Positions 27,629 to 35,889 of a DNA stretch of 64,000 nucleotides are shown one piece after another (positions within the stretch are counted from its first letter, which is position 1; each line of letters starts with the position of its first letter). The stretch comes from Cyanobacteria bacterium SIG28 (GTDB taxonomy: Bacteria > Cyanobacteriota > Vampirovibrionia > Gastranaerophilales > Gastranaerophilaceae): assembly GCA_015152525.1 (NCBI GenBank), contig SUTU01000001.1, positions 62,001 through 126,000 of the forward strand, read 5' to 3'. Made by a program: the position numbers and the translations under genes. The notes beneath the pieces were generated by a model. The model saw nothing but the letters and a program-made list of their open reading frames with translations, did no database searches and was not told the origin of the DNA.

Positions 27629-27790
27629 TGTAGCTCGGTGTGAACCGGTGTCGCATTTGCGTAATCAAATGCGAGCAGGGCGAAACACTACGTCGGCGCC
27701 GTTACGGAATGTAGCATAAGCGAAATGAAGTGTAGCAATCTATGATTGCACAGGCGCAAAATAGCACAAAACAAAAGCCCAAATGAACCC
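27629..27790 (+). repeat. GC-richer intergenic element between rplF and rplR
   Basis: This stretch is visibly richer in G and C than its surroundings. It holds a perfect 9-bp hairpin (TCGCATTTG / CAAATGCGA, near 27649-27672), a GCAAT/ATTGC hairpin, and repeated TGTAGC words (TGTAGCATAAGCG, GTGTAGCAATC). It encodes no convincing protein. It may be a dispersed repeat inserted in the operon or an attenuator; no second copy is visible in the window. Confidence 0.45.
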
Positions 27791-27836
27791 TTGAGTGGTT
27801 TCAAGCAGGTTCGGGTAATAGAAAGGATAACCAAAA

Positions 27837-28205
27837 ATGATTAAACAAGAAATTAGAAAACCAAAAGTTCAAAAAAGACACCAAGCTATCAGGGTAAAAT
27901 TATCAGGAACAACTGAATTCCCTAGATTAGCAGTTTATAGAAGCACAAAACACATTTACGCACAATTAATTGATGATGAAAAACATGTTACAATTTGTTC
28001 TGCATCATCAGTTGATAAAGAGTTAAAAGAAAAATTAGCTCACGGCGGAAACATTGAAGCAGCTAAAGTTGTTGGTGAAGCAATTGCTAAGAAAGCTTTA
28101 GCAGCAGGTGTTGAATGTGTTGTATTTGACAGAGGCGGTTTCTTATACCACGGTAGAGTTGCTGCTTTGGCAGATGCAGCTAGAGAAGCTGGCTTGATGT
28201 TCTAA
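27837..28205 (+). CDS. rplR: 50S ribosomal protein L18
   Basis: A 122-residue protein with the L18 pattern: [33 protein letters not shown], and the C-terminal [24 protein letters not shown]. It binds 5S rRNA. AGAAAGGAT precedes the ATG. It would normally be followed by rpsE, rpmD and rplO, but here a long perfect hairpin and a convergent DUF378 gene follow. Confidence 0.97.
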   Translation: MIKQEIRKPKVQKRHQAIRVKLSGTTEFPRLAVYRSTKHIYAQLIDDEKHVTICSASSVDKELKEKLAHGGNIEAAKVVGEAIAKKALAAGVECVVFDRGGFLYHGRVAALADAAREAGLMF

Positions 28206-28231
28206 TAATACAGAACTTATTATTTCTTAAG

Positions 28232-28266
28232 AAGGCGGATTTGCACTTTGTGCAAATCCGCCTTCA
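28232..28266. terminator. Perfect 16-bp hairpin after rplR, probable terminator
   Basis: GAAGGCGGATTTGCAC pairs perfectly with GTGCAAATCCGCCTTC across a TTT loop. It lies between the convergent rplR and DUF378 genes. Neither strand has a strong U-run after the stem, so it may be a bidirectional terminator or an mRNA-stabilising stem. Confidence 0.65.
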
Positions 28267-28295
28267 AACTACTTTAATCAATAATTTTAGCAGAA

Positions 28296-28532
28296 TTAGA
28301 AACTACATCTACCGTATTCGCAATTTTCATCTCGTTCAGCAACATTACACTGATGCATAGCAAAAGCTGTGATAATAGCACTGATACCCACCAGAGAGTA
28401 GATAATTCTTGAAACAAGAGTCATATCTCCGAATAATGAACCTACTAAGTTATAACCGAATATACCGATTAAGCCCCAGTTAAGAGCACCGATAAGTACT
28501 AAAATGTATGCAGTATTCTTTAAAAATTTCAT
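28296..28532 (-). CDS. DUF378 family small membrane protein
   Basis: About 78 residues with two membrane helices. LVLIGALNWGLIGIFGYNL, then LFGDMTLVSRIIYSLVGISA matches the DUF378 pattern (IGALNWGL ... SRIIY..VG). A short cysteine-containing tail follows (CNVAERDENCEYGRC). The role is unknown; homologues are common small membrane proteins. AGGAGG seven bases upstream fixes this ATG rather than the one 24 bases earlier. Confidence 0.88.
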   Translation of the reverse strand: MKFLKNTAYILVLIGALNWGLIGIFGYNLVGSLFGDMTLVSRIIYSLVGISAIITAFAMHQCNVAERDENCEYGRCSF

Positions 28533-28614
28533 TGCACACCTCCTTTTCTTTTCCACTTTAATTATTACCTAATATGGAATAATTAAATTCGTAACAAGGA
28601 GTAGGTAATTATAA

Positions 28615-30060
28615 CTAAATATTTTTATAAACCAAATTCGGCTGACGAGCAGCTAAGGTTTCATCTACCCGTTTTATAGGTGTTTTCTGTGGTGATTTCA
28701 AAACCTCATCCGGATTAGTTTCAATCTCTTTAGCAATTTTTAGCATAGTTTCAATAAACTCGTCCAAAACAGCCTTTGACTCAGTTTCAGTAGGTTCAAT
28801 CATAATAGCTTCGTGTACGATAAGCGGGAAATAAACAGTCGGAGGATGACAGTTTGAATCCATCAGACGTTTTGCAATTCCCAATGTTGAAACACCTTGA
28901 TGATGTTGTTTTTCACCTGACAATACGAACTCGTGCATACAAGGCTCATCATAAGGTAAGTCATAAACGCCTTTCAGTTTTTCTTTAATATAATTTGCAT
29001 TAAGTACAGCATCAGCACTTGCTAATTTTAGATTAGTTCCCATCATCAATATATAAGCATAAGCTCTGACAAGAACACCGAAATTACCATAAAAACTTCT
29101 AACTTTACCAATAGAATATTCAATATTATAGTTTCTTACGTATAAATTTCCTTGTTTTTCAATTATTGGTGAAGGTAGATATTTTTTTAATTTTTCAACA
29201 ACGCCAATTGGTCCGGCACCAGGTCCGCCACCACCATGAGGAGTTGCAAATGTTTTATGTAAATTCAAATGCACAACGTCAAAGCCCATTAATGCAGGAT
29301 TGGTCCAACCCATAATGGCATTGAAATTTGCACCGTCATAATACAACAAAGATCCGTTATCATGCATTAATTTTGAAATTTCAAGAACTTGTTCTTCAAA
29401 AATTCCCAAAGTGTTTGGATTTGTCATCATTATTGCAGCAACACTATCATCTACTAATTCTTTTAGCGCCTCTACATCAACTTGTCCTCTGCTGTTAGAC
29501 TTTACTTCTACAATATCAAAACCGCACATCTTAGCACTTGCAGGATTTGTCCCGTGAGCAGAATCCGGAATGATAACTTTAGTTCTCTGAGCTTCACCTT
29601 TTACTTCAAAATACTTTTTAATAACCATCATGCCGGTTAATTCACCATGCGCACCGGCTGCAGGTTGTAAAGATATAGCATCCATGCCGGTTATATACTT
29701 AAGTTTTTCTTGTAAATTATACATCAACTCAAGCGCACCTTGAGAATCTTCATCTGATTGCAAAGGGTGTAAGTTTGCAAAACCTTCTAATGAAGCCAAT
29801 AATTCATTAACTTTAGGGTTATATTTCATTGTACAAGAACCCAGCGGATAGAAACCCTTTTCTATACAGAAATTTCTATCAGAAAGTTCTTTGTAATGTC
29901 GCATTACTTCTAATTCGCTCAATTGTGGTAAGCCTATTGGCTCTTTTCTCAATAAATTTTCAGGAATCAACTGCTCAAGTTCTTTAATATCAGAACCTAC
30001 ACCATCGACGCCCACATAATCATTCCCTACTCCAGAAGATTTCTCAAATATTGTTTTCAT
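28615..30060 (-). CDS. gcvPB: Glycine dehydrogenase (decarboxylating) subunit 2
   Basis: The PLP-bearing half of the two-subunit P-protein, which decarboxylates glycine and passes aminomethyl to lipoyl-GcvH. Motifs are YPLGSCTMKYNPK (71-83), LQPAAGAHGE (131-140), and LNLHKTFATPHGGGG with the PLP Lys269. The 481-residue length is normal. Its partner gcvPA lies 30 kb away with gcvT and gcvH. The ATG overlaps the end of the sigma-factor gene by 17 bases, so the two are probably translated together. AGGAACG serves as ribosome site. Confidence 0.96.
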   Translation of the reverse strand: MKTIFEKSSGVGNDYVGVDGVGSDIKELEQLIPENLLRKEPIGLPQLSELEVMRHYKELSDRNFCIEKGFYPLGSCTMKYNPKVNELLASLEGFANLHPLQSDEDSQGALELMYNLQEKLKYITGMDAISLQPAAGAHGELTGMMVIKKYFEVKGEAQRTKVIIPDSAHGTNPASAKMCGFDIVEVKSNSRGQVDVEALKELVDDSVAAIMMTNPNTLGIFEEQVLEISKLMHDNGSLLYYDGANFNAIMGWTNPALMGFDVVHLNLHKTFATPHGGGGPGAGPIGVVEKLKKYLPSPIIEKQGNLYVRNYNIEYSIGKVRSFYGNFGVLVRAYAYILMMGTNLKLASADAVLNANYIKEKLKGVYDLPYDEPCMHEFVLSGEKQHHQGVSTLGIAKRLMDSNCHPPTVYFPLIVHEAIMIEPTETESKAVLDEFIETMLKIAKEIETNPDEVLKSPQKTPIKRVDETLAARQPNLVYKNI

Positions 30061-30679
30061 CTAAACGTTCCTGTAATAATAATTCTTTCTTAACTTTATC
30101 TAATGCATTTTGAATAATTCTTGATATCCTAGATTGCGATATATTAAATTCTGCCGATATGTCTTTTAATTTTTTATCATAGACATACTTTGCTTCAATT
30201 AAATCTTGCTCCCTTTGAGATAATTTTTTCATAGCCTCTTGAACTCTCGCTTTAAGTTCAAGAATCTCAACTTTTTCATCCGGTGTTCTTGAAGAATCTT
30301 TTATTAAGGTCGGATTTTCAGCTTCCGCCATTTCTTCGATAGACAAAATTGTTTTATAAACAGCATCTTTAACCCGTTCTTGCGTTCCGGCATCTTGATT
30401 TCGCATCACATGCCATTTATAACGACGTCTGACTTCGTTCCTAATTGCCCACTTGATTGCTTTTGTTAAATAAGATTCATTGTGTTCTAATTTAGAACCG
30501 GAATTAACAAGATAATATACTGTATAATTAGCTAAATTTACAATTTCAGCCAAATCAATCAAACCAAGGTTTGAAAACTTCTTGTACTCAACCTTAGATA
30601 TAGTTTCTATTAAATCTTTGTACTGAGAAAGATTAATCCTACCTTCTCTCTCTTTATTAATAGCTTTTAAATCCTTCAT
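30044..30679 (-). CDS. Sigma-70 family RNA polymerase sigma factor
   Basis: A 211-residue protein lacking region 1. Residues 40-100 look like a divergent region 2 (GLIDLAEIVNLANYTVYYLV, IKWAIRNEVRRRYKWHV), and residues 140-205 a region 4 with a helix-turn-helix (LSQREQDLIEAKYVYDKKLK, FNISQSRISRIIQNALDKV). It is closest in style to alternative sigma factors of the FliA/SigB group; which promoters it reads is unknown. There is no Shine-Dalgarno site, and the promoter at 30687-30715 predicts a start at the ATG, so the mRNA may be leaderless. gcvPB overlaps its end. Confidence 0.85.
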   Translation of the reverse strand: MKDLKAINKEREGRINLSQYKDLIETISKVEYKKFSNLGLIDLAEIVNLANYTVYYLVNSGSKLEHNESYLTKAIKWAIRNEVRRRYKWHVMRNQDAGTQERVKDAVYKTILSIEEMAEAENPTLIKDSSRTPDEKVEILELKARVQEAMKKLSQREQDLIEAKYVYDKKLKDISAEFNISQSRISRIIQNALDKVKKELLLQERLDENNI

Positions 30680-30686
30680 AAAATAT

Positions 30687-30715
30687 AATATACCAGAAAC
30701 TTAATTGTTTATCAA
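30687..30715 (-). promoter_or_regulatory. Promoter predicting a leaderless sigma-factor mRNA
   Basis: On the minus strand TTGATA, 17 bases, TATATT. The start would lie 6-8 bases after the -10, at or beside the ATG at 30679. Confidence 0.6.
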
Positions 30716-30726
30716 ACTAAAACTTT

Positions 30727-30755
30727 TTTACTTTATTTATAAAACATGCTACAAT
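30727..30755 (+). promoter_or_regulatory. Divergent promoter for the 30782 gene
   Basis: TTTACT, 17 bases, TACAAT, with an extended TGC before the -10. Its -35 lies only 11 bases from the -35 of the sigma-factor promoter on the other strand. Confidence 0.65.
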
Positions 30756-30781
30756 GTAGACAAAGAAGAGGTTAGTATATA

Positions 30782-31285
30782 ATGAAGAATTTTAAATTTA
30801 TAAAAACGTTATTAGTATGCTTAATTGCGACTATAGCATTTACAACAAGTAATTTTTATAACGAATCAGTTACTGCGCAAACTGCACAACAAGCTACAGT
30901 AACTACAACAGTTGCTCAAGAAAACGTTGTTAATCCTTTAAGTTTAGTTAGCAAGCCGTCTGAATACTTAAACAAAACTATTACCATGAATGCTAAGTTT
31001 GATAAATTCTCTACACTGGGATTGGATTATAAATCCGCATTCAAATCTTCAGAAGAATATATTTCATTCTTAATAAAAAGAGAAGATACCATTTACGACA
31101 TACCGTTATCTGAACTCAAATTATTTTTAAAAAGAACAGAAGCTGAAAAGTTTATAGAATTAAAAACTGATGATGAAATATCCATTACCGGCACTGTATT
31201 TTCAGATGCTTTAGGTGATGCTTGGGTAGATGTTTCAAGTCTTGTAGTAACTAAAAAGGCACCTAATAAAGACGGAGTTAAGTAA
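30782..31285 (+). CDS. Exported protein, OB-fold-like, unknown function
   Basis: A 167-residue protein with a signal peptide (KFIKTLLVCLIATIAFTTSN, then a cleavage region near FYNESVTAQ). A Gln/Thr/Val-rich linker follows. Then a small beta-rich domain (about 60-160) has the plan of an OB-fold such as DUF-type tRNA-anti-like domains (PSEYLNKTITMNAKFDKF, ISITGTVFSDALGDAWVDV). The function is unknown; it is probably periplasmic. It is followed after 3 bases by the GH57 gene, so they are likely co-transcribed from the promoter at 30727. Confidence 0.7.
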   Translation: MKNFKFIKTLLVCLIATIAFTTSNFYNESVTAQTAQQATVTTTVAQENVVNPLSLVSKPSEYLNKTITMNAKFDKFSTLGLDYKSAFKSSEEYISFLIKREDTIYDIPLSELKLFLKRTEAEKFIELKTDDEISITGTVFSDALGDAWVDVSSLVVTKKAPNKDGVK

Positions 31286-31288
31286 TAT

Positions 31289-33784
31289 ATGAGCAATACT
31301 GATAAAGATAAGTGTAAAGTCTACTTGACCGTACACGGTCATTTTTACCAACCACCTCGTGAAAATCCTTGGCTGGAAGCAATTGAGCAACAAGATAGCG
31401 CTCTGCCTTCTCACGACTGGAACGAAAGAATTAATAATGAATGTTATAATCCAAATTCAGTATCAAAAATTGTTGATTCAAAAAACCAAATTTTAAACGT
31501 TGTAAACAACTATGAATATATGAGCTATAACTTTGGTCCGACTTTATTGTCATGGATGGAAGAATTTGCGCCTATGGCTTATGAAAGAATTATAAAAGCT
31601 GATATCAACAGTCGTAAATTACATGGTGGTCATGGAAATGCCATAGCACAGGTTTATAACCATATGATTATGCCACTGGCAAATGAAAGAGATAAACAAA
31701 CCCAAGTAAAATGGGGGATTAAAGATTTTGAATATCGTTTCGGCAGAGAACCTGAAGGGATGTGGCTTGCAGAAACAGCTGTGGATGACGACACTTTAAG
31801 AGTACTTGTTGAAAACGGTATAAAGTTTACGATTTTATCACCTTATCAAGCTCAAAAAATAAGAAAAAAAGGCGAAGAAAATTGGCAGGATGTTAGCTGG
31901 GGCAACATCGATCCAGCTCGTTCATATCGATATTATATTAAATCCGCACCGGGTAAATTTATTGACTTATTCTTTTACGATGGTGCAATCTCAAAATCTG
32001 TTGCTTTTGACGAATTATTAAAAGACGGAAACAAATTTGTTAGTCGTTTAAAAGATGGTATTTCAACTGCAAGAAATTACCCTCAGTTGATAAACATAGC
32101 TACCGACGGTGAAAGTTACGGTCATCATACTAAATTTGGCGACATGGCTCTGGCTTATGCCATGAAATTAAAAGTCAAGGAAGCCGGATTTATCGTAACA
32201 AACTATGCTGAATATTTAGAAAAACATCAAAGCGATTGGGAAGTTGAAATAAAACCTGTTTCTTCTTGGAGCTGTTTCCATGGTGTTGGTCGCTGGAGTG
32301 ATGATTGCGGTTGTTCAACAGGCGGACATCCCGGTTGGAACCAAAAGTGGCGTCGACCTTTAAGAGATGCTTTGGATTATTTAAGAGATGAAACCATTAC
32401 CATATTCAAAAAAAATGGTAAGAAATATTTCCTTAATCCAGAAGAAACAAGAAATAATTATATTTCAGTTATTTTAGACAGAAGCGAGTCTGCAGTAAAA
32501 AAATTCCAAGATGAATATTTTATGCCTGATTTAGATACTCAGCAAAAAGTTCAAGCTATGGAATTGTTAGAAATCCAAAGACAAGCCATGCTTATGTACA
32601 CAAGTTGCGGTTGGTTTTTCTCTGAAATTTCAGGTATTGAAACTGTACAAATAATGAAGTACGCTGCAAGAGTTATGCAATTAGCAAAATCTTTCTCTAA
32701 AAAAGATTTGGAACAAAAATTCTTAGAAATTTTATCTGAAGCAAAAAGTAATTTACCGGAGTTTGGTACCGGTAAAGATGTTTACGAACGCTTTGTACGT
32801 CCTTCTGTAGTTACACCGAAACAAATTGTTAGTCTTTGGGCAATTTCATCTCTTTATACAGATATTGAAGATGAAGAAAATGTATACTGCTATAAAATAA
32901 AGAAACATTCTTACAAAAAAGTAGTGAAAGGAAATTCACAATTAATAATCGGTCATATTGAGGTTAAATCACAAGTTACACTTGAAAAATCTAATATGAT
33001 TTTTGCTCTGTTACAATTCTCAGGTGGCGATTTCCACTGTGCAATAAAAGAATATTCTGACTCTTTCATGGAAACAAGAAAAGAGCTTATTAGGACTTAT
33101 TTAGTATCACCACTAACAGAAATAATAAGAACTATTGATAATTATTTCGGCAAAGAATATTTTACTTTAAAAGATATCTTCATAGAAGAGCGTCGTAAAA
33201 TATTACAAACCATGCTTAAAGGTAAATTGCAAAACTTTGCAAATACTTATCAATCAATGTACAGTGAAGGCAAAGGCTCAATTTATCAAATGCAGACATT
33301 GGGCTTGGAAATTCCTCATGAGTTTAAAATCTCAGCTCAGTACGTGTTAACCAAACAGTTCAACGACATGTTTGTTGAATCTAAAGGTTTTTTAAGCAAT
33401 GATATATTACAACAGGCATCTGATATCATTTTTGAAGCAAAAAGAATCGGTATAGATATTGATAAAACACCTACATCAAAAATTTTCAGTAAAAAAATTG
33501 CTCAAAATGTTAACAGATTGGCTTATGCATTAGATATACAACAAGTAGAAGCAACTCTTGAGATATTAGATTGCATAACCAAACTTGAATTAAGCGTCGA
33601 TATTGCAGAAGCTCAAAATTATTTCTTCTCTAAAATTGTAATAAATTTAGAAGAATTGATTAAAAACATGACTTGTGCTGCTGATAGAGATTTGGTAACC
33701 ATGCTATTCCAAATAGGTGAAGATTTGAATATCAACATGGATTATTATAAGCAACAGTTCGACAGAGCATTAGTTAGGAAATAA
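31289..33784 (+). CDS. GH57 family glycoside hydrolase with DUF3536 domain
   Basis: An 831-residue protein. The N-terminal GH57 barrel has VHGHFYQPPRENPW (15-28), LHGGHGNAIAQVYNH, and EGMWLAETAVDD with the likely nucleophile Glu162; NIATDGESYGHH carries a second acidic residue. The C-terminal half (about 330-830) is the helical DUF3536 region. GH57 enzymes act on alpha-glucans (amylase, branching or 4-alpha-glucanotransferase), and the DUF3536 subgroup is not well characterised. No signal peptide, so probably cytosolic glycogen/glucan turnover. ung follows after two bases. Confidence 0.9.
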   Translation: MSNTDKDKCKVYLTVHGHFYQPPRENPWLEAIEQQDSALPSHDWNERINNECYNPNSVSKIVDSKNQILNVVNNYEYMSYNFGPTLLSWMEEFAPMAYERIIKADINSRKLHGGHGNAIAQVYNHMIMPLANERDKQTQVKWGIKDFEYRFGREPEGMWLAETAVDDDTLRVLVENGIKFTILSPYQAQKIRKKGEENWQDVSWGNIDPARSYRYYIKSAPGKFIDLFFYDGAISKSVAFDELLKDGNKFVSRLKDGISTARNYPQLINIATDGESYGHHTKFGDMALAYAMKLKVKEAGFIVTNYAEYLEKHQSDWEVEIKPVSSWSCFHGVGRWSDDCGCSTGGHPGWNQKWRRPLRDALDYLRDETITIFKKNGKKYFLNPEETRNNYISVILDRSESAVKKFQDEYFMPDLDTQQKVQAMELLEIQRQAMLMYTSCGWFFSEISGIETVQIMKYAARVMQLAKSFSKKDLEQKFLEILSEAKSNLPEFGTGKDVYERFVRPSVVTPKQIVSLWAISSLYTDIEDEENVYCYKIKKHSYKKVVKGNSQLIIGHIEVKSQVTLEKSNMIFALLQFSGGDFHCAIKEYSDSFMETRKELIRTYLVSPLTEIIRTIDNYFGKEYFTLKDIFIEERRKILQTMLKGKLQNFANTYQSMYSEGKGSIYQMQTLGLEIPHEFKISAQYVLTKQFNDMFVESKGFLSNDILQQASDIIFEAKRIGIDIDKTPTSKIFSKKIAQNVNRLAYALDIQQVEATLEILDCITKLELSVDIAEAQNYFFSKIVINLEELIKNMTCAADRDLVTMLFQIGEDLNINMDYYKQQFDRALVRK

Positions 33785-33786
33785 TA

Positions 33787-34449
33787 ATGCAAGATAACTA
33801 TGGTATTGATAAAAGCTGGATTGAAGGCGGTTTGAACATAGATAAAATTCAAGAAATTATGGAAATAATTTCTGAAAAAAGAAAAAATGTCGAAATTCTT
33901 CCAGCTCAGAATGATGTTTTAAATGCAATTAAACTTACTTCGCTTGATAATGCAAAGGTTTTAATTATCGGTCAAGATCCTTACCCAAGTTCAGAGCATG
34001 CGCATGGTTTAGCGTTTTCCAGTCTTTCTGACAAAACTCCTGCTTCTCTAAAAAATATTTTTAAAAAACTTAAAGAAGATTTTCCCGACGGTAAATATGA
34101 GTCAAATACTTTAACTCAATGGGGAAAACAAGGAGTTATTCTCCTTAACACAGCTTTAACTTTTGAAGGAAAAGATACAAAATTATTAAAAGAACATACA
34201 AAGCTTTGGGAACCTGTTATTAAAAATATATTTGAAGTATTAATTAAACGTAATAAGCCATTAGTGGTAATGCGTTGGGGAAATTATGCACAAAAAGTCG
34301 GCGAATGTTTTGACAACTGCGCTAACATATACCCTCTTGATACAACTCACCCATCACCTTTTTCCGCAAGAAACGGTTTTTTAACTTGCAACCACTTCAA
34401 AAAATGTAACGAAATCCTCGGGAACAGCGCTATTTGCTGGAATACATAA
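33787..34449 (+). CDS. ung: Uracil-DNA glycosylase
   Basis: Family 1 UDG, which removes uracil from DNA. The water-activating motif GQDPYP has Asp64. HAHGLAFSS and LLNTALTFEGKD are present, and the minor-groove loop HPSPFSARNGF has His188. The 220-residue length is standard. AGGAAA lies just before the ATG, inside the GH57 stop region, so it is the last gene of the three-gene unit starting at 30782. Confidence 0.97.
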   Translation: MQDNYGIDKSWIEGGLNIDKIQEIMEIISEKRKNVEILPAQNDVLNAIKLTSLDNAKVLIIGQDPYPSSEHAHGLAFSSLSDKTPASLKNIFKKLKEDFPDGKYESNTLTQWGKQGVILLNTALTFEGKDTKLLKEHTKLWEPVIKNIFEVLIKRNKPLVVMRWGNYAQKVGECFDNCANIYPLDTTHPSPFSARNGFLTCNHFKKCNEILGNSAICWNT

Positions 34450-34572
34450 TTCTTTGCGTGGCCTTTTGTAACATTTTGTTAAGTTCTCATCTAAAAAGTG
34501 TAAAAAATACAAATTTTCCGTTTTTTATAGTATTATATTAAAGGTTATTATTTAAAATTATAAAGGAGGCAC

Positions 34573-34587
34573 ATGAATTGGCTATAG
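34573..34587 (+). other. Four-codon upstream frame (MNWL) overlapping the speD start
   Basis: ATG AAT TGG CTA TAG has the best spacing to the AGGAGG site, but it ends after four codons and overlaps the TTG that begins SpeD in another frame. It may be a translational control device or chance. Confidence 0.3.
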
Positions 34588-35036
34588 TTTCATCTTCAAT
34601 TGACGCGCTGGAAGAACAGCAACTTGACAAAGTTAACCTTGGACAACACGTCCTTGCAGAGTTTTTTGAATGTGATTCAAACGTTCTGAATAGTTTAGAT
34701 AAAGTAGAAAAACATATGGTTGATGCCGCCCTGGAATGTGGTGCTACAATCGTTCAAAAATGTTTTCACATGTTTAACCCATATGGTGTTAGCGGTGTAG
34801 TAATTATTTCGGAAAGTCATTTAGCAATTCATACTTGGCCTGAATTAGGATATGCTGCAGTTGATTTATTCACTTGTGGCACAAAATGCGACCCTAAAGT
34901 TGCCTATGAATTTTTAAAGAAAAAATTTAACTCTAAAAAAGCTTCTTTTACAGAGCTTAAAAGAGGTATAATCGATAGAGAAACTTTGAAATTGGCTGAA
35001 CAACCTTTTGAAGTTGTTGAACAGTTTGAAGACTAA
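34578..35036 (+). CDS. speD: S-adenosylmethionine decarboxylase proenzyme
   Basis: A pyruvoyl enzyme supplying decarboxylated SAM for spermidine synthesis. The class 1B short form is clear: LGQHVLAEFFECD, GATIVQKCFHMFNPYGVSGVV, and ESHLAIHTWPELGY, where self-cleavage between Glu79 and Ser80 makes the pyruvoyl group; CGTKCDP follows. At 152 residues it has about 18 extra N-terminal residues compared with typical cyanobacterial forms. The only in-frame start near the AGGAGG site is a TTG; a four-codon ATG frame overlaps it. No speE lies nearby. A terminator follows. Confidence 0.94.
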   Translation: MAIVSSSIDALEEQQLDKVNLGQHVLAEFFECDSNVLNSLDKVEKHMVDAALECGATIVQKCFHMFNPYGVSGVVIISESHLAIHTWPELGYAAVDLFTCGTKCDPKVAYEFLKKKFNSKKASFTELKRGIIDRETLKLAEQPFEVVEQFED

Positions 35037-35116
35037 TCTCGGTTATTCTGATTGCGGATTATCTCAGGATGAGCAGAATTTGACAGGATAATCTCGTAAT
35101 ATTCATTCTTATCAAT

Positions 35117-35147
35117 ATTAACACCCATATTTTGGGTGTTAATTTTT
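35117..35147 (+). terminator. Rho-independent terminator after speD
   Basis: A 10-bp perfect stem ATTAACACCC / GGGTGTTAAT with a 7-base loop, followed by a T-rich tract. Confidence 0.85.
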
Positions 35148-35180
35148 AGTTTCTTTTTCTTTTTATTGGGCTTATATGGA

Positions 35181-35540
35181 TTATTTGCCATAACTTATTA
35201 TTTCATTATTTTCGCCAACTTGTAAAATTGTCGGTTTATGTGTTTTTATTTCTTCTTCATTCATTTGCGCATAGGTTACAATAATAATCTTATCGCCGGG
35301 TTGTACTTTTCTTGCGGCAGCACCGTTTACACAAAAACATTTTGACCCACGTTCACCTTTTATAGCATAAGTCTGGAAACGTTCGCCATTATTTATATCA
35401 AGAATTTCAACTTTTTCCCATTCTCTGATATTGGATTTTTCCAAAAATTCTTCGTCTATAGTTATTGAGCCTACATAATTTAGATTTGCATCTGTTATAG
35501 TTGCTCTGTGTATTTTTGAGTGTAAAAATTCAAATAACAT
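35181..35540 (-). CDS. panD: Aspartate 1-decarboxylase
   Basis: A pyruvoyl enzyme making beta-alanine for pantothenate/CoA. The self-processing site is Gly24-Ser25 (NYVGSITID), with [11 protein letters not shown] before it and [20 protein letters not shown] after it. The 119-residue length is standard. It is a single-gene unit here, with no panB or panC nearby. GAGGGAATAT precedes the ATG. Confidence 0.96.
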   Translation of the reverse strand: MLFEFLHSKIHRATITDANLNYVGSITIDEEFLEKSNIREWEKVEILDINNGERFQTYAIKGERGSKCFCVNGAAARKVQPGDKIIIVTYAQMNEEEIKTHKPTILQVGENNEIISYGK

Positions 35541-35651
35541 TTATATTCCCTCTTTATTCTATGTTAACACAAAAAAATTACTACCATGTTGAATATGAAA
35601 AAATATTACATTGTTTTAATATAAATAAGTCAAATTTATTCGGAGGTTTAC

Positions 35652-35882
35652 ATGATTGACTTATTTATATTGGAGACTTGCCCTTATTGTTTAAAAGTTA
35701 TGAAATATTTAGATGATAATAATATTGAATACAGAAAAATAGATACTTCAAATCCGGCTTCAGAAAACTCACTTATCCAAATTGGCGGAAAAAGACAAGT
35801 ACCTTTTTTAGTTGATAACGATAGAAATATTCAAATGTATGAATCTAACGATATAATTGAATATTTAAAAACAATTGTTTAA
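35652..35882 (+). CDS. Glutaredoxin-like protein
   Basis: A 76-residue thioredoxin-fold protein with CPYC (Cys10, Cys13), the VPFLVDN cis-proline segment and SNDIIEYL near the end. It is shorter than classic glutaredoxin 3, resembling NrdH or YruB-type redoxins. A possible role is reducing protein disulfides or mixed thiols; the partner is unknown. GGAGGTT precedes the ATG. It is convergent with pgi, seven bases apart, without a clear terminator. Confidence 0.9.
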   Translation: MIDLFILETCPYCLKVMKYLDDNNIEYRKIDTSNPASENSLIQIGGKRQVPFLVDNDRNIQMYESNDIIEYLKTIV

Positions 35883-35889
35883 ACCGCTA

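Noticed and set aside
27432..27719. Open frame spanning the rplF end and the spacer
   Set aside because: It is in another frame of rplF, Gln/Leu/Lys-rich, and lacks a start context.
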